In this document: positions 53,552-64,000 of the stretch, one piece after another
How the letters are laid out: each line of letters begins with the position of its first letter
Numbering within the stretch: the stretch's first letter is position 1
From: Rugalucina vietnamica
Taxonomy: Eukaryota > Mollusca > Bivalvia > Lucinida > Lucinidae
Assembly (NCBI GenBank): GCA_964017185.1
Contig: OZ024871.1
Location: 63,926,866-63,990,865 of the forward strand
DNA: 64,000 bases
Direction of reading: 5' to 3'
Translations under genes and position numbers: made by a program
The notes under the pieces: generated by a model
Told to the model about the DNA's origin: nothing
What the model saw: the letters and a program-made list of their open reading frames with translations, nothing else
Database searches by the model: none

Positions 53552-54103
53552 TAGCAGTCACACATTAGCGCCTGACTGAGGCGTGTGCCGGACGTACAAA
53601 AATCTCAAAGTGTTGAAGTACGTTTGTGTTACTTCCCAGACGCGCCAAGCATGTGCTACAGGCGCGCAGCAAACGCCCAACGCGCGTCTCACACACGCTT
53701 AGGGCACGCTACTGAAGCAATATCTCATAAAATCGGAAAACGTATGTGGCGTGCCTAACACGTGACGTGCGCCAAAGTGCGTTCATAGCGTATTCAACGC
53801 GCTTGTAACACGCGTGGAACTTATTCGAAATGTAAAAGACATACGCACAAGACACGCCCGGCTTCTGGAAAATCTTTAAGCATGTTTAAAATGTTTGAAC
53901 CCAAACGTGCCGAGAGCGCGCAACGACATTTGGCGACGTATGTCAACGTACACCCAGCGTACACCAAGCGTACACCAAAAAACGCACATGTAGCGCGTTT
54001 CTAACGTGTCTCCTACGTGCTCATGACGTATGTTGAATCATTCAAAGTTTACATTTTTGTCAACACGCCCGGCGTGCGTTGGCTTATTCTGCTTTTTTTA
54101 GAC
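53552..54103 (-). mobile_element. CpG-phased element, inverted copy
   Basis: Starts GCAGTCACACATTAGCGCCT on the plus strand and corresponds to the inverse of the copies on either side: GCGTGTGCCGGACGTA, CAGGCGCGCAGCAAACGCCC, GTACACCAAGCGTACACC and CAACACGCCCGGCGTGCG. Between it and the left copy is an inverted pair, AAAGGAACAAATTAATTTTA (53405) and the inverse at about 53524-53545. Confidence 0.75.
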
Positions 54104-54665
54104 AGCAGTCACACAGTCATTAGCGTATACATAAGCTGAACGCGCGCCGGGCTAGTTGACAAAAATTGTAAAATTCAAATTACGCCAGGAGCACATCGGA
54201 GACACGTTAGAAGCGCGTTACACGCGCGTTTTCTACGCTTGGTGTACGCTTGGTACACGTTGATATACGTCGCTGTAAGTCGCTGTGCGCTTTAGGCGCG
54301 TTTGGGCCCAAAAACAATTTAAAAAGATGCTTAAAACTTTCTAGAAGTTCGGCGTGTCCCGGGCGTGTGTCTTATATATAAATACGTTTCGAATAAGTTC
54401 CATGCGCGTTAGAGGTGCGTTGAATACGCTTCGAACGCGTTCGGCGCACGTTTGAGGTACGCCAGTGTACGCTACAAGCGCGTTCCGATTTTATGAGATA
54501 TCGCTTCGGTAGTGTGCCCCAAGGGTGTGTGAGACGCGCGTTGAACATTTGCTGCGCGCCTGTAGCGCGTGCATAGCGAGTTTTGGACGCAACACAAACA
54601 TACTCCAAATTTATGAGATTTTTTATACGTCCGGCACATGCCTCAGACATGTGTGACTGCTAAAG
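54104..54665 (+). mobile_element. CpG-phased element, third copy
   Basis: Starts CAGCAGTCACACAGTCATTA and ends ATGTGTGACTGCTAAAGCG; GAACGCGCGCCGGGC, CATCGGAGACACGTTAGAAG and TTTATACGTCCGGCACATGC match the first full copy. CG steps at 54385, 54407, 54418, 54427, 54438, 54449, 54460, 54470 and 54481 repeat the near-helical spacing. Non-coding. Confidence 0.75.
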
Positions 54666-54856
54666 CGAATAAAAGGGGCAAATTAATTTTCATAGTTTCT
54701 CTAATAGTAACACATACTCGTCAATTTCATGGGGACAATTTTACTTTGATTACCAGGATAATTATCATTTCAAATGCACTCTTAAACCTCTAAATTTTTA
54801 AAAGGCACTGCAAAATTTTCATCGTAACAGCACGGTGAGTATCAAGGTTTTACTTA

Positions 54857-55345
54857 GTAATGCACCAGTCATTTGTATACACGGCTCACCTAGGGCCGGG
54901 GTTAGCGGAGACAAAGCGGGGCTAAAATGTCAGGTTTTAACTTTGGCACGCCCCGGCAGTGCCGGGGATATGCCGGGTTTTTAGTACTTTTTACTTTCCC
55001 GCCAATACACGGCCACATTAAGTCAAATTAGATAATAGTTGTATTTTAACATTTACATACTAGTGGTAATGGGTTCCACTATAGTGCCCTTTTCTGAAAA
55101 AGTGGCACCCATTACTACTCGTACTTTTATGGTCCTTATTCAATTTACAAATGTGCATGTTCATCTACATTCCGAAATACAAACCCCTCATTTTTATTCA
55201 TTAGAACAACTACCAGCTGTCGTTCCACATTATTGTTAGCCTCCGGAGTGCCAGTGCTTTTAGCAGGGTTTTTACCACAAATCTGACCCCGCAGTGCCGG
55301 GCTCTAAAAACTGAAAAGTTAAACGCCTTGCTATTCCCTTAAAGC
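54857..55345 (-). mobile_element. GC-rich CCCGGCACTGCCGGG element, copy 2
   Basis: Inverse of 3547-4003. AATGCACCAGTCATTTGTAT, GGGGTTAGCGGAGACAAAGC, CGGCAGTGCCGGGGATATGC, TTTCCCGCCAATACACGG, GTCGTTCCACATTATTGTTA and CCGCAGTGCCGGGCTCTAAA all have counterparts there. A unique-looking insert at about 55065-55215 separates the two halves. Confidence 0.7.
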
Positions 55346-56269
55346 AAATACCAAAGTGAGGGTGAAAACAGTGCAATTTTAACGTGACCTAACATATGAC
55401 CCCCACCTAGTTGATGGCTATTTTTTGAAGCACAGTTTTCGCTCCTTGTTTAAGTGTAATCGAATAGCATATCAGATTCTATGAAATGGGGTCCATAACA
55501 TTTTGTTAATTCTTATTAGCTTTATGGGAAATTGATTAATGGCATCATTGCGTTTCTTATTTTGTCGACGGGTATAAACAAATAAAGAAAGGAAGAAAGA
55601 AAAGGTATTCAACATAAAACGTTTAAAAGATCATGGATGGATATGAGTAGTAATGATCTCGTTAAGAGTCAAACAGTTTGTATGATCTATAACTTTCTGA
55701 ACTAGCGAAAAACATGGCTTTGTCCGTCAATGAATTGGACCTAAGCAATTTTAGATAGCCAAAATTCGTCTACTTACATATAAAACTGACAGAAAATGAG
55801 AACTCAATTTGTTTGTGTGGAAGGAATCAATTTGGTTTGCTGTGTACATGGTATCGAGCAAAGTAATCTGCTCGTCAAATTGCAGAATTGGGTTTTATCC
55901 GTTATGAAAAAACTTCCCACGTTTTTATAATACCACAGCAGTATGTAATGAATTTCAATGTCATGATAAGCATTTAATATTTAGCCTATTGAATGAATGT
56001 GCAGGGTAGCAGCGTATTTTAAGTAAAATTTTGAAGTGTTTGAAACACTGGTCAGGTGAAATGCCACAAAATATGGCTCTAATTCTTCCAAATACGGTTG
56101 TCCATGGACTGCACTAGGTGGCATAAATATCAACATTCGTATCTTGAAGTTATTTGAAAAGAAAACAAAACTGATGACGTCATTTGTTTACATTTTGGTG
56201 TATATGGAAACATTTGCGGTCACATGATTCCCAGCAGTGATAAAGCAAGCGATCGAAAACGTAAAAATG
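55346..56269. other. No gene seen
   Basis: Unique-looking DNA. TGATGACGTCATTTG (about 56171) is a full CRE palindrome, next to the stretch related to 48840-48900. Confidence 0.4.
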
Positions 56270-56325
56270 CTTTTGATTGTTTGATTTATTGTTTAACGTC
56301 CCAGTCAACAGCTATGGTCAAATGC
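56270..56325 (-). mobile_element. SINE 3'-end fragment
   Basis: TTTGATTGTTTGATTTATTG then TTTAACGTCCCAGTCAACAG: the tail and 3' end of the tRNA-type SINE family, minus strand. The 99-codon frame at 56224-56523 runs through it by chance. Confidence 0.7.
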
Positions 56326-56554
56326 ATTAAAATAACAGCAGCTTTAAAGGATAGACTAATTTATCAGTCAAACGTTTCCCGTCTCCCTTCAGTATGTTAT
56401 AAATATTACCAAACTCGAAGGAAAATACTTAAGAAATATATGTTTGAACATTCCCAAATCCCACATTACGAAAACTTGCCCATACTATATATATACAGAT
56501 TTTTTTTCAGCTTTCAAAATTGAAATTTTTGTTGGAAAAAGTTTGTTTGATATT

Positions 56555-56765
56555 TTAATATTTTTGCTCAAAACATTGAATGTGGGTACACGTTAGAACC
56601 GCCTCGGCGAGGCGGTTCTAACGAGTACCCACAATCTATGTTTTGGATCAAAAATAAGAAAAATAGGTTTACCCCTATAAACCCTAGTTTTACTGTATTA
56701 AAGTGGGGTATAAGGGGGTATAAGGGGTATATATGTTATGGACATGTTATCGTGATGCAGTTCAA
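56555..56765 (+). mobile_element. Hairpin-plus-TATA repeat, copy 5
   Basis: TTTTTGCTCAAAACATTGAA, arms GTGGGTACACGTTAGAACCG and the inverse around CCTCGGCGAGG, then CAAAAATAAGAAAAATAGG, CCCCTATAAACCCTAG, TGTATTAAAGTGGGG (TATA box decayed), a GTATAAGGGG duplication and GGACATGTTATCGTGATG. Confidence 0.85.
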
Positions 56766-58050
56766 GCAGTGGGCTTTCATGAATATTCAAGAAATTTGAT
56801 GGCGTCATAAAGACTTTATTTAATATGCATAATCAGTATTCTTGGAATAATATTAAAATGTGATCATTTGTTTCTACTGTATATTTACTGTGGTTCTCGT
56901 CACATATTACCCTACTGGTTTAAACTTTAAATTGTATTCAATGTATTATTATCGAAGTAAGTCTTTGAAGAGGTGGCCATACACCAGTGCGTTCCACTAT
57001 AATTTCAAAAGCCAATATCTTAATTAACTTTGACAGATTTTGAGTTCCGATTTATAAGAAACTGACGAATATGGGCCCGCGCCCATTAGGGCCGTGAGAA
57101 ATATATGGACTGCTTATGACATCAGGCAATGCTTACCACATGTACATGTAACCGTATTACCGCTCAGAAGTAACTGTTCTGAGCCTGTCCAGAAAATGTG
57201 ATTCAAGTCAGAGCATCCATTGTGGTTTACTTTGGTGGTTATGTTTTCAAGTGCATTTTGTCGTGGGGGCAACATTCCGGCATTATTATTGCTGATCGGG
57301 ATGCCTATCCGAATTTCAAACAATCGAAACTGCACGTGTTATTTATGCAAAATAATACTTTCGGTCAAGATCCACTGTTCAAGTACGAAATTAATTATTC
57401 AAATTGAGAACAAATACCGTAGCTAATAACGATAGTTTAATTCATGTTAAATCGTTCTGAGATAGCAAAAGACCTAACGCAGGAAGGGAATATGTGTTCG
57501 GTTAGCAGTCTTGTCAAGGTGTCAAGAATATAATGTGTTTTAGTCTGGTGTTGATTGCTTTTAGAACTCGACTTCCTGTATAGCATAAGTAAACCTTCAA
57601 ACTTAATCAAGTTTGATCTCTCACAAGGTCACGTAACAACTTCTTAAGTAAAGAGATTGTATATTTTCATTATTTTGGCAAATCAATCAACAGGTAGTTA
57701 TCTAAGAATAATACCTCTCAAAGTAAGTACTTACAACAATTTACGAGGTATAAACTTTCCAGTAAAAAAAATAGAAAATAAAAAATAGCATTACTTTACC
57801 GGCAGCAAAAACGAATACCAATCGTTTTTGTTCTTTTAAAATGTGTATTGTCATAAAGAATCTTCCGGGAATCACAGTCAGGAGTAAGAGTTACAATTCA
57901 AAGAGAAATTCATAATGTTTCATTCTGTTACATCTACACACTCTTGATCTTGACAGTTAAAGAGTTATTTGCCAATTTTCATTTAAACAGATCTAAATCG
58001 AAGCATGGGGTTACCGTTTATTGTGGCATTGAGCCAGTATCCATCGTCCA
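56766..58050. other. No gene seen
   Basis: Unique-looking AT-rich DNA. Overlapping frames on both strands at 57114-57426 (68-73 codons) are mutually exclusive and unrecognised. Confidence 0.4.
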
Positions 58051-58287
58051 TCAGTCTCTGTATAAGGTTGCAGTTGGAAAATATTTTTGCCATTCAAGAT
58101 GCTTCACTTCCGCAGGATATGCTTTATCTTCACAGGCATACCTAGGATAGCAATTACATCTTGGACAGCGCGGTGACTTAGTGTAACAACTGACTCCGGA
58201 GCAAGAGCAATACATTACATTTACCTTTTTGCAATTGCTCAACCATCGCACGTGTTCAATTTCTAAAATACAGGTTCATCTTGATAG
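58051..58287 (-). pseudogene. Cysteine-rich ORF fragment, function unknown
   Basis: Minus-strand frame of about 78 codons with no ATG near its upstream limit (a TGA at about 58288), so it looks like an internal exon or a remnant. Its centre is YCSCSGVSCYTKSPRCPRC followed by NCYPRYAC: seven Cys in a C-x-C-x4-C-x6-C-x2-C-x-C-x5-C pattern, flanked by HVRWLSNCKKVN and EVKHLEWQKYF. The spacing suggests a small metal-binding module and vaguely recalls Cys-rich segments of mobile-element or chromatin proteins. I cannot assign a family. It could be a chance frame, but the Cys clustering is unusual for this AT-rich window. Confidence 0.3.
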
Positions 58288-58289
58288 GC

Positions 58290-58655
58290 AGTTGCAACAA
58301 GATGCATGGCAAGTATCTGCCAGACTCCCTCGCAGGAATTTTCCAACAGCAAACTAAGTGATGAAGTACGTAATTCGTACGTCTATGCCCAGCATGTCAA
58401 CATTACGAAAACATGGCCTTGCAATACACAGTAATTTTTTCACTGTAAAACAAATAACTTCCCGTTGAAAAATAAAATGTTTTCTCTCTCCATCTGTAAA
58501 ATTCAGTCAAATGAATAAAGGTGGAGTATAAAAGGGAAATCAGTTCACGGATTGAAATGAATATAATATGTGTGCGAACATGTGCATTATGAAACATTTT
58601 AATGCAAAATGCAAATACAGAGTTAAGAATGCACCAAACCATATACCAAGGTGAC
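58290..58655. other. No gene seen
   Basis: AT-rich; a 79-codon minus-strand frame (58403-58642) without recognisable features. Confidence 0.4.
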
Positions 58656-58659
58656 TTTA

Positions 58660-58880
58660 TGTGCTCACGTGAGCAACAGCGGGTGACCTATCAGATTCAA
58701 TAAAGTAAACCAATATACCCATAATCCGGCGTCTATCAGTCCATCCTTGTCAGTCCGTGTCCGTGAAAATTTTCAGAGAATTACTCTGGAGATGCCTTGC
58801 TAGTCGGAAGCTCATCTGACCCGAATGCTCACTAAGCGAGCTTATAGTATGTCCGTCCGTCGTCCGTCCATTATTTCATA
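58660..58880 (-). mobile_element. Fragments of the bivalve-type repeat
   Basis: GTGCTCACGTGAGCAACAGC and, further on, ATGCTCACTAAGCGAGCTTA then GTCCGTCCGTCGTCCGTCC mirror the end of the repeat at 40600-40935 (GACGGACGACGG with a TGAGC hairpin). Confidence 0.55.
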
Positions 58881-59360
58881 GACGAATATATCGGAAAGTA
58901 GTTCGTAAGAAGAGGAACTAAATAATTATCATTGCTAACGTTCTGATCCTATTTGAGTGTGTATATTCATGTTTGCATTATATGATTTACATGAAATATA
59001 CTATGCAAAATAAATTTAGCAATTTTGATGTTTCATATATTTTCCTAATCTTAGAGCAACTATGGGCGCTTCTTTCATTTAGGTGACGAAAACAGGGTCT
59101 TAGGCATATGATAACGCCATCCTTTAAAGAGGCTTTTGGAACAACCAAGAAAGACAGAAGGGGTGTGTAGGCAAAATTCACAGCCATTAAACACAATGCA
59201 AACTACTTACTTTTGTTAAGTCCATTATATCCATCTTTTTCATATCTTCTTTATCAACGAAGTGACAAATGAGATTGGGCTTTGGTGGAACACACGCACG
59301 TTACCTGCCGTAAAAAACGTCATGTTGACGTCATGTGGTCGACGTTGTCTTAATTTCGGA
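58881..59360. other. No gene seen
   Basis: A CRE-like pair (AACGTCATG, TTGACGTCATG) at 59317-59336 is the only notable signal. A 69-codon minus-strand frame is unrecognised. Confidence 0.4.
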
Positions 59361-59555
59361 TTTCTTGTGGCCACCTATTGGGAAACTGAGTGGCCACCTA
59401 TTGGGAAAATAGTTGCTCATTCTGCTTAAGATGTGTTTTCATGGTATAAGTACCTGATTGTTAATTTAGTTTTTTCCCACCTTGGTTTATGGAGTGGGAA
59501 TCTTTTTCTGATTGCGCCTTTTCCTGATCGTTGCCTACTTGTACCTTTCCACTGA
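59361..59555 (+). mobile_element. Penelope-like 3' terminus, solo fragment
   Basis: GTGGCCACCTATTGGGAAA occurs twice (59370 and 59391, a 21-bp tandem duplication), then TAAGTACCTGATTG, TTTTTTCCCACCTTGG and GATCGTTGCCTACTTGTACC. It lies about 1 kb from, and tail to tail with, the minus-strand copy at 60590. Confidence 0.85.
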
Positions 59556-60589
59556 TTTTCAGAACAACAAAACAAGGCAAACAATACAGAATGTAGCCAA
59601 TATCGTGGCGAGTAAACCTTGTAAGTTTCTGAGCCATAACGCGCCATGCTAATGAGATAACGCTGACGTTAAACTCATTCTTTAAGCTCATGTTTTGAAG
59701 CCACGAAAGGGAATTTGGCAAAACCACCTTATTTTAACATAATGGTGTGCACCAGGCAATTAAACTCGATGCCATCCATTTTTCAGGAAACTCCACTTAG
59801 AAACGTAACTGTATGGCGATGATATACGAGCCAGAGAAAAACGTCAAATTCAAAACTTTAGGATCTTTATTTCTCGACGATAAAATTTCGTTTCAAAAAC
59901 GCTTTTTTGTTTTTTGTTTGTTTTGATGACTAAACAGTTGATTAAGCATAATTTCGGTTTCCCACTTCAAGCAGACCTGTCAGTTTTGATCATGTGTCTG
60001 AAATTCGACTGTCACGTCAGTACCGCCGTAATGATTGATATTTTTTGAAAGTTTTTGATTGCAAGTTCTTGTCGAAAAATTGCCACTTTATGCATATATT
60101 AAAGAAATAATTTGTATTCATTATGTACAGAGACTGGCGGATGTCACAAAAATTGATAAATTAATTGTGCATAGTTTATATATGTTCCGGCTAGCGGGTC
60201 ACTTGGTAAGAATTTAAGTGACCCGTCATTACTTGGGGTCGACTGCATCCAGAGTGTTCGAATTCAGAATAATTTATTATAATAAGTGACTTCTCTTGCA
60301 GTTAATTGCCTTTAAGAGTTCCTTTTGACTTGTTGGGCACACGAAATACATTTCAATATTTTTCAAATGATAGTCTTTTGTTACCGTTGGCATACACGTC
60401 AAGCAGATACGAGTATTGTGTGTCCAAACAATCGAATGGAGAAGTATGTATAGCGAACTTCCATCAAATTACCCAAATAATCATAAAGAACGCTTAAATG
60501 TACATGGAAATTAAGAATTCCCCTTGTATTTAGAGAAAAAGTGTCCCGTTGTGTTTAAAGTTTGCAACACTGACTTTTAGTGATCAAAA
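59556..60589. other. No gene seen
   Basis: Unique-looking DNA between two converging retroelement termini. A short inverted phrase GCGGGTCACTTGG... AAGTGACCCGTC lies at 60194-60229. Confidence 0.4.
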
Positions 60590-61141
60590 ATAGGCAATGA
60601 TCAGGAAAAGGCGCAATCAGAAAGAGATTCCCTACCCAAAAACCGATGAAAGAAAAAAAACTAAATTAACAATCAGGCACTTATACCATGAAAACATACC
60701 GTAAGCCCAATGAGCAGCTATTTTCCAAATAGGTGGCCACTCAGTTACCAAAACTTAACTAAAAATATGAAAACATACATAAGGCGCAAATAGCACAAAA
60801 AGTTTTAACACCAAGGCATAAAACAATAAGAACCACCACAGAAGTATCGCATTGGAACGATCAGTAATACAAAATTGCTTGCGGGCTTAAATCGAGTTAA
60901 CAGGTACCGAACCTCACCCTCAGCTCCTGCAGTGGTTCAAGACATTTAGTTAGTCGTTCGGTCCTCGTGGTGAATCTCTAACTAGTGAATGAATCATCAA
61001 GAACAAACAAATAAATCATGATAACCACCATGATGAATCAAAAACGAGGACTCACATTTATTTCATTGAATCATCAAGGACAAACAAATAAATCATGATA
61101 ACCAACATGACGAATCGAAAACGAGGACTCATATTTATTTC
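60590..61141 (-). mobile_element. Penelope-like 3' non-coding region, longest copy
   Basis: In plus-strand order: AGGCAATGATCAGGAAAAGG, CATACCGTAAGCCCAATGAG, GTGGCCACTCAGTTACC, AATAAGAACCACCACAGAAG, CTCACCCTCAGCTCCTGCAG and GGTGAATCTCTAACTAGTG. A ~75-bp phrase (GAATCATCAAG ... AACGAGGACTCA) is tandemly duplicated at about 60990-61141. The coding remnant is joined to it at 61141. Confidence 0.85.
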
Positions 61142-62215
61142 GCGCATTGAAGTCCGCAACATTGATGCAGACTCTAGCAAACCTAATTAGTTGCGAAATG
61201 TATACACCATAAGAAGCACGGAGAGGAACGTCACCATCCAAAAACGGAAACTTTACTATAATATCAAAATCAAAGTCGTCGCGTTTATCATAAATTTCAG
61301 AAGAAACAAATCCATTTGCAATAGACAGATGTAAATCTAAAAAGGGGGCTTCGGTATCTGTGGTGTTTGCTTTATTCAACTGTAGTTCAGATGGATAAAT
61401 TTCTATGACCATGCCATGTCAATGTTCAAAAGGTCGTCGAGGTATCTAGAAGTCGAATTAAAAGTCTCGATAACACCAGCTTGATTATTATGGCTAAGAG
61501 AATTCATGAAATCTCTTTTGTAGCAATATAAAAATAAATCAACTACGAGAGGGGCGCAATTTGTACCCATCGTGGTTCCAACAATTTGTCTGTATAACTT
61601 AGTTCATATTATCCAAGTGATAGGATAAGGCGTCGCAAACATTCTGACGTGACCAAAGTCGATATCGACTTTTGTCAGAGGAAGTGAAAGAAGCTTTTCT
61701 GTCATTACAGGCCAAATAAAGTGAACCATACTTTTTAATGCCCTCCACTCTATCAAGTCGAGTAGTTTATCTATAATTGGATTATGTGGCAATGTGGTAT
61801 ACAGAGTAGAAAAAACGTATGTTGACCAGCTCGTCGCACGGAACCCTCTACACTTCAATTAACTGAGGACCTCGCCAGAATTTTTATTGACCAAAATCAA
61901 TTTTTATTTGAAATTTCATACACCGTCTCACAGTATCGTATGACATGAGAGACAGGAAGTTATATTTAGAAAGTTCAGTGGTAGTACAAAAACAAGAATT
62001 TGCAATAAATCTAGCTTTGAACGGCAGTGAAAAATTCTGATGCAGACAGACAATAAAATGCACTATTAAACCATCAAATAATCCTTTTATCTGCTCATGA
62101 AAGACCCAGTGCAGACGTGCAACTATTACTGGCGACACATTGCCGCGCATGCAGCTAAAATGCACTTTATTGTATCTGAAGTAAACATCGTTAAAGACTG
62201 CGAGTCAAACACAAG
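61075..62215 (-). pseudogene. Reverse transcriptase, Penelope-like, frameshifted and deleted
   Basis: The longest coding remnant of the family, minus strand. In gene order: KARFIANSCFCTTTELSK (about 62030), a frameshifted LYTTLPHNPIIDKLLDLIEW (about 61790), QIVGTTMGTNCAPLVVDLF and RDFMNSLS (61590-61500), the RT active-site block TSRYLDDLLNI (about 61440), a stop, then PSELQLNKANTTDTEAPFLD, FPFLDGDVPLRASYGVYISQ, RFARVC and FNARNK. There the frame jumps into 3' non-coding sequence: the later SEPEFYGDL...MMAPT part, present in the copies at 15546 and 18648, is deleted. RT identity rests on MGTNCAPL and YLDD. Penelope-like assignment is by remembered resemblance. Non-functional. Confidence 0.8.
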
Positions 62216-62219
62216 CTGA

Positions 62220-63485
62220 GGTTTTATTCGAAATATGCTCACTTTTGATGTTTTGATAAAACGTGCTTGTAAGAATATGGCTCACATGTAAGTGTAAGCA
62301 CATGCAAATTTACGAAAATGTATGTATTTAGGACTAGTGTATAATACAGAAAATACTGAAATATGAATGTTTTGGCATATTTTGCTCCAAATAAGTTATA
62401 CTAGATGCTGGATGTATAGGGGTTTACTTATACTAAACTGCATTAGAATGAATCCCGCGTTCTTGCTTTGCAATCTTTTGTTCCTTTAGTACCAGAAGGT
62501 TAACGAAAGCACTACCCTTTTTACCACAATCAGCAATGTTTTTTTTTTTCATCTATGTGAACACAAATCTTAAATGTTACATCTGAGATACAGCTGCTGC
62601 GGTTTGCTTTTCGCCGACCTCTTGTGATCTGTTTGTACCCGTTTAAACGGCTAGTGTACAAAACATCATCAAAATATGTCAGGTACATAATGTGTCCGTC
62701 TATGATACATCGATCGTTGGATCATCTTGCTGTCTTTAAACATGTTAATTACTCTACATTGAATTGAGACCCCATTTTGCGTTACTATAGACTTTCACCA
62801 CCGTGTATCGTTCCTTTAAAGGACGGGCTACAAAATGTTGTCTGCGACCAGGGTTAGCTTCATTTTCATGCCCATCATTGCTCTTTGTACTAACCTTTCG
62901 AAAACATAACTTAAAGTATGATGTCTTTGGCTGAATCCATAGGGAAATAGCAGGGGACTTAATTTAATACATCAAATAAGCAATAAATGATAAATTTGGT
63001 ACAGGTGATATTATCAAAAACGCATAAAATGGTTTTCCAATTAGTTATCATAAACACCAGGCAAGGTATAAGTTAAGCTTAGTTTTCGTGCGAAATGCCA
63101 ATTTGAAATACAATTTGCGAAAATAGCATGCGTACCCGCACAGTATAATGGGCAGCTTTGTTTCTAGTGAGTGACTTCCATATGCATGTACATATATTTC
63201 GCATCTAGGATGTCATCGCTCGTCGTACCTGCGTAGGGTGTTTTTCTTTTTTATAATTTCAATAAACAGGTTATAACATGTAGAGGCCTAAAACCTGATT
63301 ACCAGCTGGAGGTTTTATGGATAAATCATTTTATTAGTTTACCATTGCTCAGAATGTGAATATCTTAATACATCATAGTATCATTACGCAAATGACTCTT
63401 TGCAATAACGAGCCCATGGAAGGGTATTTAAGGATATAGGGGTAATGGCAAAAATAAAGGGTTAAGGGATATTCTTACACATATG
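62220..63485. other. No gene seen
   Basis: AT-rich unique DNA without convincing frames or repeats. Confidence 0.45.
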
Positions 63486-63489
63486 AATA

Positions 63490-63645
63490 GAGCGAACAGG
63501 AATCGATGCAATTAAAGTTAAAGTCCCAACATAAACACCAGGTGGGAAAGAAAAACATACATATTTTTCCGACAACACACACGAAAAGCAGAATGACTAG
63601 CTCTTTCCCAACAAGGTAGCCATCCAGCTAAGTTTCAACGAAACG
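63490..63645 (-). mobile_element. Diverged Penelope-like terminus
   Basis: AGTCCCAACATAAACACCAGGTGGGAAAG in worn form, then GCAGAATGACTAGCTCTTTC and GGTAGCCATCCAGCTAAG track the order of the terminus at 60600-60745 at low identity. Similar to 32885-33035. Confidence 0.45.
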
Positions 63646-63689
63646 AAAGGCAACGAGAACGACAGAGAGGCAGGCACAATAACCAGTAG

Positions 63690-63858
63690 CAACTATAATG
63701 AAGATAAGCCACTTTTCCCGGGACACCGATTATCGTTTTTACTGGAGACAAGTATAATGAAGAAAACCACTTTTCCTGGGACACCGATTATCGTTTTACT
63801 GGGGACAACGTTGAAAACTATTTTTCCTGGGGCCATTCTCGATTATCATTTATAAAAC
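63690..63858 (+). repeat. Three-unit tandem repeat, 50-58 bp
   Basis: CCACTTTTCCCGGGACACCG, ATTATCGTTTTTACTGG and GACAA recur at steps of 58 and 50 bp; the third unit is degenerate. Confidence 0.8.
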
Positions 63859-64000
63859 CATGTTGACTAGGACAGCGAAATTACCATTTCTATCAGTACA
63901 GCGAAAATGTATAAGCGATTATTAAAAACGGATTAGAATAAAATTAAACCAATATCTCAACTGGCTAACACATGTATTACAAAATGTTGCTGCAATACAG

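Overview
The window looks like intergenic DNA from a bivalve mollusc genome. It is AT-rich and eukaryotic, with no operons and almost no long ORFs, and it is packed with old and young transposable elements. The bivalve call rests on a repeat at 40600-40935 (tandem GACGACGGACGGACGACGG tract, then a closing GTGAGCTAAAA) that I remember as abundant in bivalve genomes, on tRNA-derived SINEs with a CCTTGAGCAAGGCAC core, and on a reverse transcriptase (RT) family common in marine invertebrates. The species cannot be told from this sequence.

Layout. 0-4.7 kb: scattered small elements, namely a 236-bp palindromic MITE, two tRNA-derived SINEs, two copies of a hairpin-plus-TATA repeat and a GC-rich CCCGGCACTGCCGGG element. 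4.7-9.2 kb: a ~4.3-kb composite whose ends are inverted copies and whose core is an ~187-bp tandem array, itself split by a 599-bp insertion. 9.8-22.7 kb: blocks of a ~374-bp satellite interleaved with pieces of a Penelope-like retroelement. 20-28 kb: an old, eroded tandem segmental duplication. 27-34 kb: more hairpin elements, a Harbinger-type MITE, tRNA-like fragments and a possible promoter with an NRF1 palindrome. 34.1-36.85 kb: a large inverted duplication, one arm of which carries a young SINE with a 15-bp target duplication. 39.5-45 kb: SINEs, MITEs and a possible first exon. 46.2-47.6 kb: the only convincing cellular gene, an intronless-looking protein kinase with E-box, TATA box and poly(A) signal. 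49.3-52.3 kb: a 5'-truncated CR1-like LINE on the minus strand with an intact RT domain. 52.3-55.3 kb: GC-rich elements, including a 1.9-kb nested cluster in which CpG steps recur about every 10.6 bp. 55.3-64 kb: mostly unique DNA plus the longest Penelope-like copy (minus strand).

The genes do not form a pathway. The kinase is a lone cellular gene in a repeat landscape; the other coding remnants belong to retroelements. The less usual signals are the helically spaced CpG elements, the uniform 236-bp MITE family, the hairpin-TATA family, the foldback-like 4.3-kb composite and the LINE reading frame interrupted by a single TAG codon. Repeat relationships were established by reading copies against each other by eye, so boundaries are good to a few bases only where termini or target duplications are quoted.
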